Shown here: positions 15,683 to 24,440 of the stretch, piece by piece
Layout: every line of letters starts with the position of its first letter
Numbering within the stretch: position 1 is the first letter of the stretch
From: CAYMQB01 sp964392665
Lineage (GTDB): Bacteria > Hydrothermota > E44-bin80
DNA: 30,154 nt
Assembly: GCA_964392665.1 (NCBI GenBank)
Contig: CAYMQB010000038.1
Span: 1-30,154, forward strand
Direction: 5' to 3'
Notes under the pieces: generated by a model
Database searches by the model: none
What the model was told of the DNA's origin: nothing
What the model saw: only the letters and a program-made list of their open reading frames with translations
Translations under genes and position numbers: made by a program

Positions 15683-15852
15683 TGTGGAAATGTGGATAAG
15701 TTATACAGTATTCTATATGTGTAACCAACTGAAATACAAAAGCTTACAAAGTTTACATAATAGTCTTATCCACCTATAAAAGCTAAGTTAAGCAATATAG
15801 AAACTTTGATTTTTCCACAGTTTTTCACAATATTATAATAATGTGTGGACAA
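15683..15852. other. cluster of DnaA boxes, candidate chromosomal origin or DnaA-controlled region
   Basis: A ~160-base AT-rich non-coding gap after gyrA. It holds one perfect DnaA box, TGTGGATAA (15691-15699), and near matches: TTATCCACC (15766-15774), TTTTCCACA (15811-15819), TTTTTCACA (15821-15829), TGTGGACAA (15844-15852) and TGTGGAAAT (15683-15691). An AT-rich run (15820-15842) could serve as unwinding element. I found no perfect box elsewhere in the window. gyrA and, 9 kb away, rsmG with a parS-like site are common origin neighbours. Against it: genes on both sides point the same way. Confidence 0.5.
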
Positions 15853-15866
15853 TTACAGGGAGAAAA

Positions 15867-16862
15867 TTGAAGAAAATTAAGAATGATGTAAAGATAGTAG
15901 AAGAACTTAAATCTGCAAAAGAAAAAATTGAGACAGAAATCTCAAAGATTATTATCGGTCAGGAGAGAGTAATAGAAGAACTCTTGATTGCATTAATCTC
16001 GGGAGGTCATTGTTTAATTATCGGGGTACCAGGACTTGCTAAAACACTCCTTGTTAATACTCTATCGAAAGTGCTTTCGCTGAAATTCAATAGAATACAA
16101 TTCACCCCCGACCTTATGCCATCTGACATCACAGGAACAGATATACTCGAAACACAAGTGGAAGACAAGAAAAGACAGTTTAGGTTCATAAAGGGACCTA
16201 TCTTTGCAAATATCGTCCTCGCTGACGAGATAAATAGAACTCCGCCCAAAACTCAAGCAGCTCTCTTGCAGGCTATGCAAGAATATAAAGTAACTGCAGG
16301 TGGAGTAACCTATACATTGGAAAAACCTTTTTTCGTCCTTGCAACCCAAAACCCGATTGAACAAGAAGGCACATATCCGCTACCTGAAGCACAACTTGAT
16401 AGATTTATGTTCAATATTCTTATAGATTACCCCCAGGAGAAGGATGAACTGGAAATCGCAAAAACATCACCTGGTCTTATGCGCGAAGACTTGAATCGAG
16501 TTCTCGATAGCAAAACTATACTTGAATTACAGGAACTCACAAGAAGAGTTCCTGTGAGCGACTCATTACTTCAGTATGCGGTGCGACTTACCTCTATGTC
16601 GAGGCCAAACTTTAAGCATTCACCTGAATTTGTCAAGGAATGGGTTAGTTGGGGGGCAAGTCCACGAGCAACACAGTATCTTGTTCTTGCAGCAAAAACG
16701 AATGCTGTTCTTGATGGCAGATATACACCTGGCAAGGAGGATATTCGCAAGGTAGCTTTCCCTGTGCTTCGTCACAGAATAATAACGAATTTCAATGCCG
16801 AAGCGGAAGGTATTAAAAGCGACAGAGTAGTTAGCCTACTTCTCGAAAAAATGAAAGAATAG
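15867..16862 (+). CDS. MoxR-family AAA+ ATPase
   Basis: A chaperone-like ATPase that usually works with a DUF58/VWA-domain protein to activate or assemble a client. It has 331 residues. Walker A GVPGLAKT near 53, Walker B IVLADEINRTPPKTQAALLQAMQE near 115, sensor 1 VLATQNPIEQEGTYPLPEAQLDRF, and the C-terminal lid WGASPRATQYL are all typical. The start is read as TTG 15867, because AGGGAG at 15857-15862 precedes it; a GTG at 15843 in frame lies inside a DnaA-box-like site and has no ribosome site. The usual partner genes are absent: the next gene is a membrane transporter component. Confidence 0.88.
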   Translation: MKKIKNDVKIVEELKSAKEKIETEISKIIIGQERVIEELLIALISGGHCLIIGVPGLAKTLLVNTLSKVLSLKFNRIQFTPDLMPSDITGTDILETQVEDKKRQFRFIKGPIFANIVLADEINRTPPKTQAALLQAMQEYKVTAGGVTYTLEKPFFVLATQNPIEQEGTYPLPEAQLDRFMFNILIDYPQEKDELEIAKTSPGLMREDLNRVLDSKTILELQELTRRVPVSDSLLQYAVRLTSMSRPNFKHSPEFVKEWVSWGASPRATQYLVLAAKTNAVLDGRYTPGKEDIRKVAFPVLRHRIITNFNAEAEGIKSDRVVSLLLEKMKE

Positions 16863-16877
16863 GTTTTTAAAACAAAC

Positions 16878-17432
16878 TTGGATAAGAAAAACAGAAAACT
16901 CCACATTAAAAGGACAGCACAGATAGGAGTCTTTACTGCAGTTTCAGTATCTCTCGGATATATTCTTTTTTTTATACCCAATGTGGAACTAATTTCATCT
17001 TCAATTTTTGCTTCTGGTTGGATTTTTGGTCCTTATGTCGGAGTATTCGTTGGAGGGCTTTCGTTCGCAATCTTTGCACTTTTCAATCCACTTGGAGCCT
17101 CACTTCCTCCCCTATTTGCTGCGCAGATAATTGGAGGGATATTAATGGGGACCGCAGGAGCATATCTAAAAAACATTCTGTTAAACCTGCCAATTTTCTT
17201 ACAAATAACATTCTTTGCTTTGGCTGGTGCAATTCTAACTTTCGCCTACGATGTATTGACGAATATCGGCGGATTTATTGCGTTTACAACAGAAAAGACC
17301 TTTCTTGCCTATCTGGCAACCGGAATAGTTTTCAGTTTTATGCATATCGTTTCCAACATAGTAATCTTCTGCATTGTCCTACTTCCGACCTTAAAAAGAA
17401 TTGAAATTCTCGCGAAAAAATGGTTGTTATAA
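16878..17432 (+). CDS. membrane protein, ECF-transporter S-component-like
   Basis: A 184-residue, very hydrophobic protein with five to six membrane helices, Gly/Phe-rich turns (GWIFGPYVGVFVGGLSFAIFALFNPLG) and an N-terminal charged segment (KKNRKLHIKRTAQIGVFTAV). These fit the substrate-binding S components of energy-coupling-factor vitamin transporters. The shared EcfAAT module is not in the window, as is usual for solitary S components. Substrate is unknown. The start TTG 16878 has only a weak ribosome site, and the gene begins 15 bases after moxR. It could also be another small integral membrane family. Confidence 0.6.
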   Translation: MDKKNRKLHIKRTAQIGVFTAVSVSLGYILFFIPNVELISSSIFASGWIFGPYVGVFVGGLSFAIFALFNPLGASLPPLFAAQIIGGILMGTAGAYLKNILLNLPIFLQITFFALAGAILTFAYDVLTNIGGFIAFTTEKTFLAYLATGIVFSFMHIVSNIVIFCIVLLPTLKRIEILAKKWLL

Positions 17433-17445
17433 TGATGTCATAATT

Positions 17446-17913
17446 ATGAATACCGAAAAAAGACCATCCTGGGATGAATACTTCATGGAAATAACAAATC
17501 TTGTTGCTACAAGAGCGACTTGCTTGAGGCGAAAAGTTGGCGCAATACTTGTGAAAGACAGACGAATACTTGCTACGGGTTACAACGGTCCGCCAAAAGG
17601 TGTACCTCACTGCGATGAATTAGGAGGTTGCTTGAGAGAAAAGTTGGGGATTCCGAGCGGGGAAAGGCAAGAACTTTCAAGAGCGGTTCATGCAGAGCAG
17701 AACGCAATAATCCAGGCAGCAAAAATGGGCACAAATATCGATGGTTCAACATTATACGTTACGAACCATCCCTGTTTTATATGTGCTAAAATGCTTATAA
17801 ATGCAGGTGTGAAGAAAATTGTTTTTAGAGAAGGTTATCCAGATAAGTATGCCGAAAAAATCTTAGAAGAAGCTAACATAGAAGTTATAAGGTTCAATCC
17901 AAAGAAGGTTTAA
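17446..17913 (+). CDS. deoxycytidylate (dCMP) deaminase family protein
   Basis: Converts dCMP to dUMP for thymidylate synthesis. It has 155 residues. Zinc/catalytic motifs are HAEQNAI and PCFIC; the extra region ATGYNGPPKGVPHCDE...GCLRE is characteristic of dCMP deaminase rather than cytidine or tRNA deaminase. The start is ATG 17446 (MNTEKRPSWDEYFME); the upstream in-frame codon at 17401 lies in the preceding gene. No strong ribosome site is seen, which suggests coupling to the gene before it. Downstream, AGAGA/TCTCT at 17942-17956 followed by a T-rich stretch is a weak possible terminator. Confidence 0.88.
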   Translation: MNTEKRPSWDEYFMEITNLVATRATCLRRKVGAILVKDRRILATGYNGPPKGVPHCDELGGCLREKLGIPSGERQELSRAVHAEQNAIIQAAKMGTNIDGSTLYVTNHPCFICAKMLINAGVKKIVFREGYPDKYAEKILEEANIEVIRFNPKKV

Positions 17914-18162
17914 ACCAATTTATAAAACAGACCTTTTACATAGAGACCCAATCTCTGTCTTTGGTTTTCCAGACACAATTCCTTGAAATCGATGCAATTC
18001 TCAATCGATAAATATTCCATTTTTTCATACATAGCTGAATTTACTTACCGATTTTTTCAGTGTCAAAAAAGATAACTTCATTTGAGACCCACTTATTGAT
18101 TCATTTCTCAAAAGGAACGTTGCAAAAGACGGATGTAAAGCTGAGTAAGAGTAAAAAAATAG

Positions 18163-18543
18163 TTGCATTTCCAACTAATTCATGTTAAACAAAAAATTGA
18201 TGTTAGAAAAAAAGTGAACGAGAAATTAGGAAGCATTAAGTCATCGATAGGGGAATATATTTCTATACTGTATAGATATTTTCGGAAGTATCTTGATAGG
18301 TAACTTAAACCATGCAAAATAGGTAGCCGACAATTTCTAATACAAAAGCATTGTCTCATAAAGATGAAATCAGACATAAAGAAATAGCAGATTTTCTCAG
18401 TTTGGAAAAGGGAGCGACAGCAAAAAGTATCCTTAAGTACGGTTGAAGAGGATTACATAAAAATAGAAAGAGACCGTTCCTATAAGATAGCTATATCAAG
18501 TCTGTCTGACAAAAAAGGGATCGAAGATGACAGAAAATGCTAA
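18163..18543 (+). pseudogene. decayed protein-coding remnant with frame breaks
   Basis: The 660-base gap 17914-18577 has no intact gene but three protein-like stretches in different frames. They are ~18163-18303 (ending SSIGEYISILYRYFRKYLDR), ~18327-18446 (HKEIADFLSLEKGATAKSIL, helix-turn-helix-like) and ~18442-18543 (VEEDYIKIERDRSYKIAISS then LSDKKG). Removing one base near 18440 joins the last two smoothly. Amino-acid composition is natural (Lys/Glu/Ile). I do not recognise the parent family; a DNA-binding or transposase C-terminus is possible. Confidence 0.35.
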
Positions 18544-18577
18544 AAACTTCCTGGTAAAAAAATAGGATGGTATTTCA

Positions 18578-19915
18578 ATGGGAATTAGGGATAAGGCAAT
18601 CCTAACACGAGGAAACATTCCGAGAACACTAACGAAATTAAGCCTTCAGATGTGGATTGGCATTCTTGCAATGAGTGTCTTCAATCTCGTCGACACATTT
18701 TTCATAGGACATCTTGGCGCTAAGGAACTCGCAGCAATGGGATTCACATTTCCTGTTGTTCTTATCATTCACAGTATTGCACTCGGTCTTGGAATAGGAG
18801 CTGCAGCCGTTATATCCAGAGCTATTGGGGAAGGCAACGAATATAGAATGAAACGGCTGACAACGGATGCTATTTTTCTATCGTTCATAATAGTAACTGT
18901 ATTCGTTATTGCTGGTTCATTGACAATAGACCCACTTTTCAGAATGCTTGGAGCAGAACCCGAGATTGTCAAATTGATAAAATCGTATATGCGGATATGG
19001 TATATCGGGGTTCCTTTTGTAGTCATCCCTATGGTGGGGAATAACGCCATAAGGGCAACAGGAGATACGAAGACGCCAAGTATCATAATGCTCACAGGTG
19101 TTTGCATAAATGCGATTCTGGACCCGCTTCTAATTTTCGGTTTTGGACCATTCCCGAGAATGGAATTGGCTGGAGCAGCAATAACAACGGTCTTTTCAAG
19201 ATCGGTTACCCTAATTATGGCACTGCTGATATTAATAAGAAGAGAAAAAATGATTACTTTCAGAATTCCCGGAGCAAGGGAAGTTCTAGCTTCCTGGAGA
19301 AGTATACTTTACATTAGTCTTCCCGCGGCAGGAACGAACTTAATAACACCTTTAACTGCAGCCGTGATAACAAGGTTAATTGCTGCGTATGGGGCTGTGA
19401 CAGTAGCTGGATTTGGTGTTGCTTTGAGAATCGAGATGTTCTCACTTTCCATCATTGGCGCTTTATCTTCCGTTCTCACGCCATTCGTTGGGCAAAATTT
19501 GGGAGCAAGACAAAATATGAGAATAAAAGAGGGGGTGAAATTTAGCTATCTTTTTTCTCTCCTGTGGGGCGCCTTTATATTTATACTTTTCCTGTTTCTA
19601 TCAAAACACATAGCAATGCTCTTCAACAAGAATCCTTTGGTTGTTTCAACAACCTCTTTATATATGGTAGTTGTTTCGATAAGTTACGGATTTTTGGGAA
19701 TTGTAATGCTTTCTGCATCCACGTTCAATGCATTGAACAAACCTCTTAGTGCAGCCGGCCTTATGATTATAAGAATGTTCGTTTTTTATGTTCCACTCGC
19801 GTTTTTAGGTTCTTTATACTTTGGGATAAGCGGTATTTTTTTCGCTGCAGCAGTAGCCAATACCCTCGGAGCAATTCTTGGTTTTCTCTGGCTAAGAAAA
19901 GGACTAGAGCACTAG
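18578..19915 (+). CDS. MATE-family multidrug/Na+ antiporter
   Basis: A twelve-helix inner-membrane exporter of 445 residues driven by Na+ or H+. The N-lobe starts GNIPRTLTKLSLQMWIGILAMSVFNLVDTFFIGHLG, typical of the NorM/DinF superfamily. GNNAIRATGDTKTPSIIML and the second-lobe repeat ASTFNALNKPLSAAGLMI are the duplicated family signatures. The start ATG follows AGGATGG weakly. The last codons run into a transposon: the TAG stop (19913-19915) shares its final G with the first base of the transposon's inverted repeat. The protein length is normal, so the insertion seems not to have truncated it much, though the native last residues may be lost. Confidence 0.9.
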   Translation: MGIRDKAILTRGNIPRTLTKLSLQMWIGILAMSVFNLVDTFFIGHLGAKELAAMGFTFPVVLIIHSIALGLGIGAAAVISRAIGEGNEYRMKRLTTDAIFLSFIIVTVFVIAGSLTIDPLFRMLGAEPEIVKLIKSYMRIWYIGVPFVVIPMVGNNAIRATGDTKTPSIIMLTGVCINAILDPLLIFGFGPFPRMELAGAAITTVFSRSVTLIMALLILIRREKMITFRIPGAREVLASWRSILYISLPAAGTNLITPLTAAVITRLIAAYGAVTVAGFGVALRIEMFSLSIIGALSSVLTPFVGQNLGARQNMRIKEGVKFSYLFSLLWGAFIFILFLFLSKHIAMLFNKNPLVVSTTSLYMVVVSISYGFLGIVMLSASTFNALNKPLSAAGLMIIRMFVFYVPLAFLGSLYFGISGIFFAAAVANTLGAILGFLWLRKGLEH

Positions 19916-20793
19916 GGGGCAGGCGTTCGATTGTTCGATTTTAAAACATGATGAACTGCTGACGGTGACATATTTAGAACTCTAGCGATTTCTCTTATCC
20001 ATATATCATATTCGTCATGCAAAAGCCTAATTGCTTCGTGACGAAGTTCTTTTTGCTCTCTTCCCTTCGGATTCTTGAGCTCATTAATAGACATTCCCAA
20101 ACGGGTAGTTAATAGCTCCAAAGTCTTTTCTTTGTCATATCCAGAATCATGAAACCTCTCGGATTTTAACAACACACTTTTAGCAAATTCCTTTCCACCC
20201 ACAATGGATTTCGGTAATATCTGAATTTTCTTCCAGTTAACGGGTCCGGCAATTTGACTATCCGCAAATTTCCTGTATTCAGTATAACAATCAGAATCTC
20301 TCCTCCCAAACTGCAACAAGATTATCTCGGTTTTCAGGAATGTGTTTCTTTCCATGCCAATATAATGGCGGTAACTGGTCCAGGGATAGTTTTCTGGTCT
20401 CTCGACCAATCCAGCTTCAACTGCTTGCCTGTGTATATATCGTGAAAGCCAAATACCATAGTTATTAGCGTCAACTACTTTGTTTTGAAATCTTTTCTCA
20501 AAGACATGACCAAGGCGATTGCGAATTTTGTTGAAAATCTGCGCGTAAGTTCCATGCAATACATTAATGAACTCGGATATTTTCCCATATTGATCATAAA
20601 GAAACAAATGCACATGCCATTCCATAAGAGCATATGCAATCACATGAATATTATAGCGCATGCTATACTTCGAAAGATAATCAAGATACCGCTGGTAATC
20701 GCAAGGCCCCTTGAAGATAGGGTGTCTGTCATTTCCGCGATCATATATGTGGTGATATAAACCTGGTCCTTTTAATCGAGGTCTTTTTGCCAT
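19912..20793 (-). CDS. REP-associated tyrosine transposase (RAYT, Y1/HUH family)
   Basis: A single-strand DNA transposase of 293 residues. The HUH motif is His60-Val-His62 (MEWHVHLF) and the catalytic Tyr119 lies in LSRYIHRQAVEAG. The N-terminus GPGLYHHIYDRGNDR is typical of Y1_Tnp. The C-terminal ~80 residues end in a helix-turn-helix (WIREIARVLNMSPSAVHHVL) like the DnaA C-terminal or MarR-type fold that some RAYTs carry. The last codons (SNNRTPAP) are encoded by the element's own inverted repeat. Its TAG (minus strand, 19912-19914) and the MATE TAG use the same CTAG tetranucleotide on opposite strands. The reading frame looks intact, so the element may be active. Confidence 0.9.
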   Translation of the reverse strand: MAKRPRLKGPGLYHHIYDRGNDRHPIFKGPCDYQRYLDYLSKYSMRYNIHVIAYALMEWHVHLFLYDQYGKISEFINVLHGTYAQIFNKIRNRLGHVFEKRFQNKVVDANNYGIWLSRYIHRQAVEAGLVERPENYPWTSYRHYIGMERNTFLKTEIILLQFGRRDSDCYTEYRKFADSQIAGPVNWKKIQILPKSIVGGKEFAKSVLLKSERFHDSGYDKEKTLELLTTRLGMSINELKNPKGREQKELRHEAIRLLHDEYDIWIREIARVLNMSPSAVHHVLKSNNRTPAP

Positions 20794-20856
20794 ATAGCAT
20801 TATATAACTCTATGCGTAAATGTCAAGTAAAATCGAACAATCGAACGCCTGCCCCC
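19915..20856. mobile_element. 942-bp RAYT element with perfect 29-bp terminal inverted repeats
   Basis: The left end 19915-19943 begins GGGGGCAGGCGTTCGATTG; the right end 20828-20856 is its exact reverse complement over 29 bases. Each end contains a small internal repeat (TTCGATTGTTCGATT). The ends enclose the transposase gene. No target duplication is visible: the flanks are GAGCACTA on the left and ATTCCCC on the right. It sits exactly at the MATE stop codon. Confidence 0.85.
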
Positions 20857-20899
20857 ATTCCCCTTTCCGCAAATTCAGTGGAGCAGATATGCTAATATT

Positions 20900-21346
20900 T
20901 CAATCGTAGGATAGGCGTGTCTGTTCGTCCGCTAAAGTTGGTTGGATAAATTCCTTCCATTGAGGATTATCCCATGTTTTCAATCTGGAATGCACAATAT
21001 AATACTTCTGAGGAATTGGATGTGTACCAATAACTATGCTAATGCCATAGTTCTGTTCAATGAATTCACGGAAATGTGCGATATAAGGACAGGGTGGGTA
21101 GCCAACGACGAAACCCGTGGCAAAATGAATTACGGTTGCTCCATTTTTCTTCATCTCCTCAGGGGCATATTCTATATTGCTCCCCGGGCAACCATCACAG
21201 GTTGTATATCCAACTATTTCGACATCCTTGCCTCTATATATGTCGAAGGCACCTTCCCTTTTTCTAAGTGCTTTTAAGCACTTTCCACCAGCGCAGGTGT
21301 GATAGCGGTCGCAAATGATTATTCCGATCTTAATTTTTTCTACCAT
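20900..21346 (-). CDS. CGGC-domain protein
   Basis: A 148-residue protein of the small, putatively metal-binding CGGC family. Cys motifs: CDRYHTCAGGKCLKALR, then VGYTTCDGCPGSNIEY (the C-D-G-C element), then YPPCPY. The N-terminus KIKIGIIICD is a beta strand typical of the fold. The ATG at 21346 has an excellent GGAGGAAAAA ribosome site on the minus strand. Function is unknown in the family; zinc or iron-sulfur binding is inferred. The gene before it on this strand ends 20 bases upstream, so the two form an operon. Confidence 0.8.
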   Translation of the reverse strand: MVEKIKIGIIICDRYHTCAGGKCLKALRKREGAFDIYRGKDVEIVGYTTCDGCPGSNIEYAPEEMKKNGATVIHFATGFVVGYPPCPYIAHFREFIEQNYGISIVIGTHPIPQKYYIVHSRLKTWDNPQWKEFIQPTLADEQTRLSYD

Positions 21347-21366
21347 TTTTTCCTCCAGTGAAAATC

Positions 21367-21843
21367 CTAGTTCATTCTATACCAGGGTTCTGCTGCGAAG
21401 TCAGAGAGAAAAATCTTTTTGTCTTCCTCATTCTTTATCTTTGCTCCGAATTCTTGTGCCAATTTATAATACTTCTCGCATACGGATTTTTTTCCCGCAC
21501 ATGCATATGCCCTTGCAACTCCCTCATAAGAGTAGGCAAGGTCGAAATCCAGAAGTGTTTGGCTTTCCGTAAGTTGCATACACTTAATTGCATGATAAAG
21601 GGCTGGTTCTGCTCGGTTTAATATTGAATAAACATGAGAAATCAACCATTCCCCTCTCTGGAGGTTAATGGGTTTACCTATTACACCCCAGTGATAACAA
21701 GATGAATGAGCAGCATGAATCATTTTTTCATTCTCTTCGTTAGTCCTCTCATTCTTCTCAAGCAAACCCCATACAAGATTATTCAATTCAACAGCGAATT
21801 TTTTATGACAAGTTTCCGTAGAGTACTTTTTTTCCTCAGGCAT
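21367..21843 (-). CDS. conserved hypothetical, TPR-like helical protein
   Basis: A 158-residue soluble, all-helical protein. Its segments (VWGLLEKNERTNEENEKMIHAAHSS, YHWGVIGKPINLQRGEWLIS, RAEPALYHAIKCMQL, DFDLAYSYEGVARAYACAGK) match a family I remember from scattered bacteria and archaea with no assigned function. The AEPALYHA...YEGVARAYA spacing looks like tetratricopeptide helices. The ribosome site AAAGGAGG on the minus strand is strong. It pairs with the CGGC gene as an operon. No catalytic motif is visible. Confidence 0.65.
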   Translation of the reverse strand: MPEEKKYSTETCHKKFAVELNNLVWGLLEKNERTNEENEKMIHAAHSSCYHWGVIGKPINLQRGEWLISHVYSILNRAEPALYHAIKCMQLTESQTLLDFDLAYSYEGVARAYACAGKKSVCEKYYKLAQEFGAKIKNEEDKKIFLSDFAAEPWYRMN

Positions 21844-21981
21844 TCTGCCTCCTTTTTTAAGGGTGAATTAGCGAGATCTTCTCCAGAGCAATAGATACTA
21901 GTAGAAGTTTTGTCAGTTAAGAAAAAAATCGTTAAAATCTTTACAGGCTCAGGATTATCCATTTCTCTTTCAGTTTATTGG

Positions 21982-24390
21982 TTACTTAAGGGGAGAATTG
22001 TTGTCCCTTTCCTTTAAATGTTCGGGAAATTGCTTCAGGTTTTCAGCGATTTCCATTAACTTATTGTCAATCATATAGTTAATCGTGTGTTTGGGGAATG
22101 TACCATCTTGTTTCCTCATACCTGCCCGAACACCCGTTAGAATTTCTATTCCCTGATCTACGGAAACAATGGGATAGATATGAAATTTGCTTGACTTCAC
22201 GGCATCCAGAACCTCATCTCTTAGCATCAAGTTTTGGACATTACTTGCGGGAATGAGAACTCCCTGTTTTCCCGAAAGTCCATCGATCTTGCAGATTTCA
22301 AAAAATCCTTCAATTTTCTCATTAACCCCACCAATTGCTTGAACCTCGCCTTTCTGGTTTATGGAGCCTGTAACTGCTAATGCCTGCTTTATTGGCAATC
22401 CGGATAAACTCGAGAGAAGCGCATAAAGTTCTGTGCTTGATGCACTGTCACCGTCTATACCACCATAGCTCTGTTCGAAGACAATGCGGGCAGTAAGAGA
22501 TAGTGGTTTGTTTTGGGCATACTTAGCTGTAAGGTAACCGCTTAGTATCATAACACCTTTTGAATGAATAGGACCACCCAATTTAACTTCTCTCTCAATA
22601 TCAATGATACCTTTTTTGCCCATGCCGAAGGTGACCGTTAAACGAGATGGTCTTCCAAAGGAAATGTCGCCCATACTTATTACGGACAACCCGTTAACCT
22701 GTCCTACAATTTCACTTTTTGTATCTATAAGATAGAGACCATGTTCTATCATTTCCTGGGTTTTTTCCTGTATGAGATTAGAACGGTAAGTTTTCTCTTC
22801 AATAGCTCTCTTTATGTGTGATGCCTTTGTATATTTGGATTTTGCCTGAGTTGCGTATAAGTTAGCTTCCCTCATAATATCACCAATGTCAGCAAATTTG
22901 GTTGAAAGCTTGTTTTGGTTTTCAGCCAATCTCGAACCATAGTCTATAATTCTACTCACCGCAGATGCATCAAAATGTTTAAGTCCTTCCTTTGTGCAAA
23001 AGGTGCAGATAAAACCTACATACTTTTTCTCATTTTCTGCATTTCTTTGCATGCTTGTATCGAATTCCGCTTTAACTTTGAACAATTCCTTAAACTCCAT
23101 AACCCTTGTATAAAGAAGGTGATACAGCAAAGGGTTTCCAATTAGCACAACCTTAACACTCAGAGGAACAGGTTCGGGTCTCAATCCCTTTGTTGTTATA
23201 AAACCCAAACGTTCTCCCGCTTCTTCTATTGTGATCTGTGAATTCATTAAAGCTCTCTTGATGCCTTCCCAGGAAAACATATTCTGAAGCAGCTCCTCGG
23301 CTGTGAGAACCAGAAAACCTCCGTTGGCTTTATGTAAAGAGCCTCCATGTATCATTGTGAAATCAGTCGAGAGAATCCCCATCCTGGATTCTTTTTCAAT
23401 TCGTCCAAAAAGATTCTGAAATGTTGGGTTGTGCTCTATAATAACTGGTGCCCCTTTCAAATCCGAATTATCGACGATTACATTTACTGCGAATTTTTTG
23501 AAATCAGTTTCATTTGACCTTGGATCTTGACTTGTATCCTTGGAGTCTTTAAGAAATTGCGAAATGTTATCCAGAATTTCGTCCTGGACTTCATTTAAGT
23601 ATGCAGTTACATCTTTGAATTTCGAGAAATTGTCATAGATATCATCAACCAGGTGTTTTATAACAAACAGTGCAACTTCTCTATTCATTTTTTTCAATGC
23701 TTCGTTACCTTTCCCTTCCAGCTTTTTTAGTTGTCGCACGGTATTTCTCAGATCTTCTCCTAATTTGTCTTTCTTTCTCTGTACTTTCGTTTTCATTTCA
23801 GGTTTCATGGATACAAATTCCTGCTCGCTCACAGGCTTGCCATTTTTAATTGGGATAATTAGCAAACCTGTAGGAGTAGTTTGTAAAACAAAACCTTGTT
23901 TGCGCGCTTTTTTGTTGAGCTCTTCATACAGTTTTTTTCTCCGGACTTCATAAGACTTCAACGTTGCGTCCCGCTTTGCAGCATAATTATCACTTTTGAA
24001 AGCTTCGGGTAGTAGCCTTGTTGCTTCCTCAATAAGACGAAGCATATCGTTCTTAAATTTTTTTGCTTTTCCCGGTGGTAATTCTATTGCCTTTGGCTCG
24101 TAGGGATTACGGAAATTGTTAACGTAACATAGATCAGAAGGAATTCCCTTGTTCTTTGCATAGGTTTCCAGAAAACCCTTGACTGCTGTTTCTCTTCCGG
24201 TCCCTGCTCTACCTGCCACATAGATGTTGAAACCCTGTTTTTTCATCTCAAGTCCGAACTTGAGTGCCTTTACCGCTCTTTGTTGCCCGATTATCTCTTT
24301 TACTGTGCTTATTTCTCCGGTATTCTTGAAACCCAGGCTTTTTTCGTCACACCTTCTTCTCAATTGTTTTATTGGAAGCTCTTTTTGCAC
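21982..24390 (-). CDS. Lon-related ATP-dependent protease (AAA_32/LonB-like)
   Basis: An 802-residue ATPase-protease of the Lon-like family distinct from classical Lon. Order: short N-terminal region; ATPase with VAGRAGTGRETAVKGFL (the Walker Lys replaced by Arg, as I recall is common in this family); a long Lys/Glu-rich coiled-coil insert at about 140-290; GGFLVLTAEELLQN (Walker B region); then the Lon protease domain. The catalytic dyad is Ser649 (GIDGDSASS) and Lys692 (GGVNEKIEG), 43 residues apart as in E. coli Lon. The start is GTG (24390) with AAGGAGG six bases upstream. It follows rsmG on the same strand. Confidence 0.9.
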   Translation of the reverse strand: MQKELPIKQLRRRCDEKSLGFKNTGEISTVKEIIGQQRAVKALKFGLEMKKQGFNIYVAGRAGTGRETAVKGFLETYAKNKGIPSDLCYVNNFRNPYEPKAIELPPGKAKKFKNDMLRLIEEATRLLPEAFKSDNYAAKRDATLKSYEVRRKKLYEELNKKARKQGFVLQTTPTGLLIIPIKNGKPVSEQEFVSMKPEMKTKVQRKKDKLGEDLRNTVRQLKKLEGKGNEALKKMNREVALFVIKHLVDDIYDNFSKFKDVTAYLNEVQDEILDNISQFLKDSKDTSQDPRSNETDFKKFAVNVIVDNSDLKGAPVIIEHNPTFQNLFGRIEKESRMGILSTDFTMIHGGSLHKANGGFLVLTAEELLQNMFSWEGIKRALMNSQITIEEAGERLGFITTKGLRPEPVPLSVKVVLIGNPLLYHLLYTRVMEFKELFKVKAEFDTSMQRNAENEKKYVGFICTFCTKEGLKHFDASAVSRIIDYGSRLAENQNKLSTKFADIGDIMREANLYATQAKSKYTKASHIKRAIEEKTYRSNLIQEKTQEMIEHGLYLIDTKSEIVGQVNGLSVISMGDISFGRPSRLTVTFGMGKKGIIDIEREVKLGGPIHSKGVMILSGYLTAKYAQNKPLSLTARIVFEQSYGGIDGDSASSTELYALLSSLSGLPIKQALAVTGSINQKGEVQAIGGVNEKIEGFFEICKIDGLSGKQGVLIPASNVQNLMLRDEVLDAVKSSKFHIYPIVSVDQGIEILTGVRAGMRKQDGTFPKHTINYMIDNKLMEIAENLKQFPEHLKERDNNSPLK

Positions 24391-24440
24391 TTAATCCTCC
24401 TTGTCATTAAATAAAAATTGCCAGTGTATGCATAATTCTA

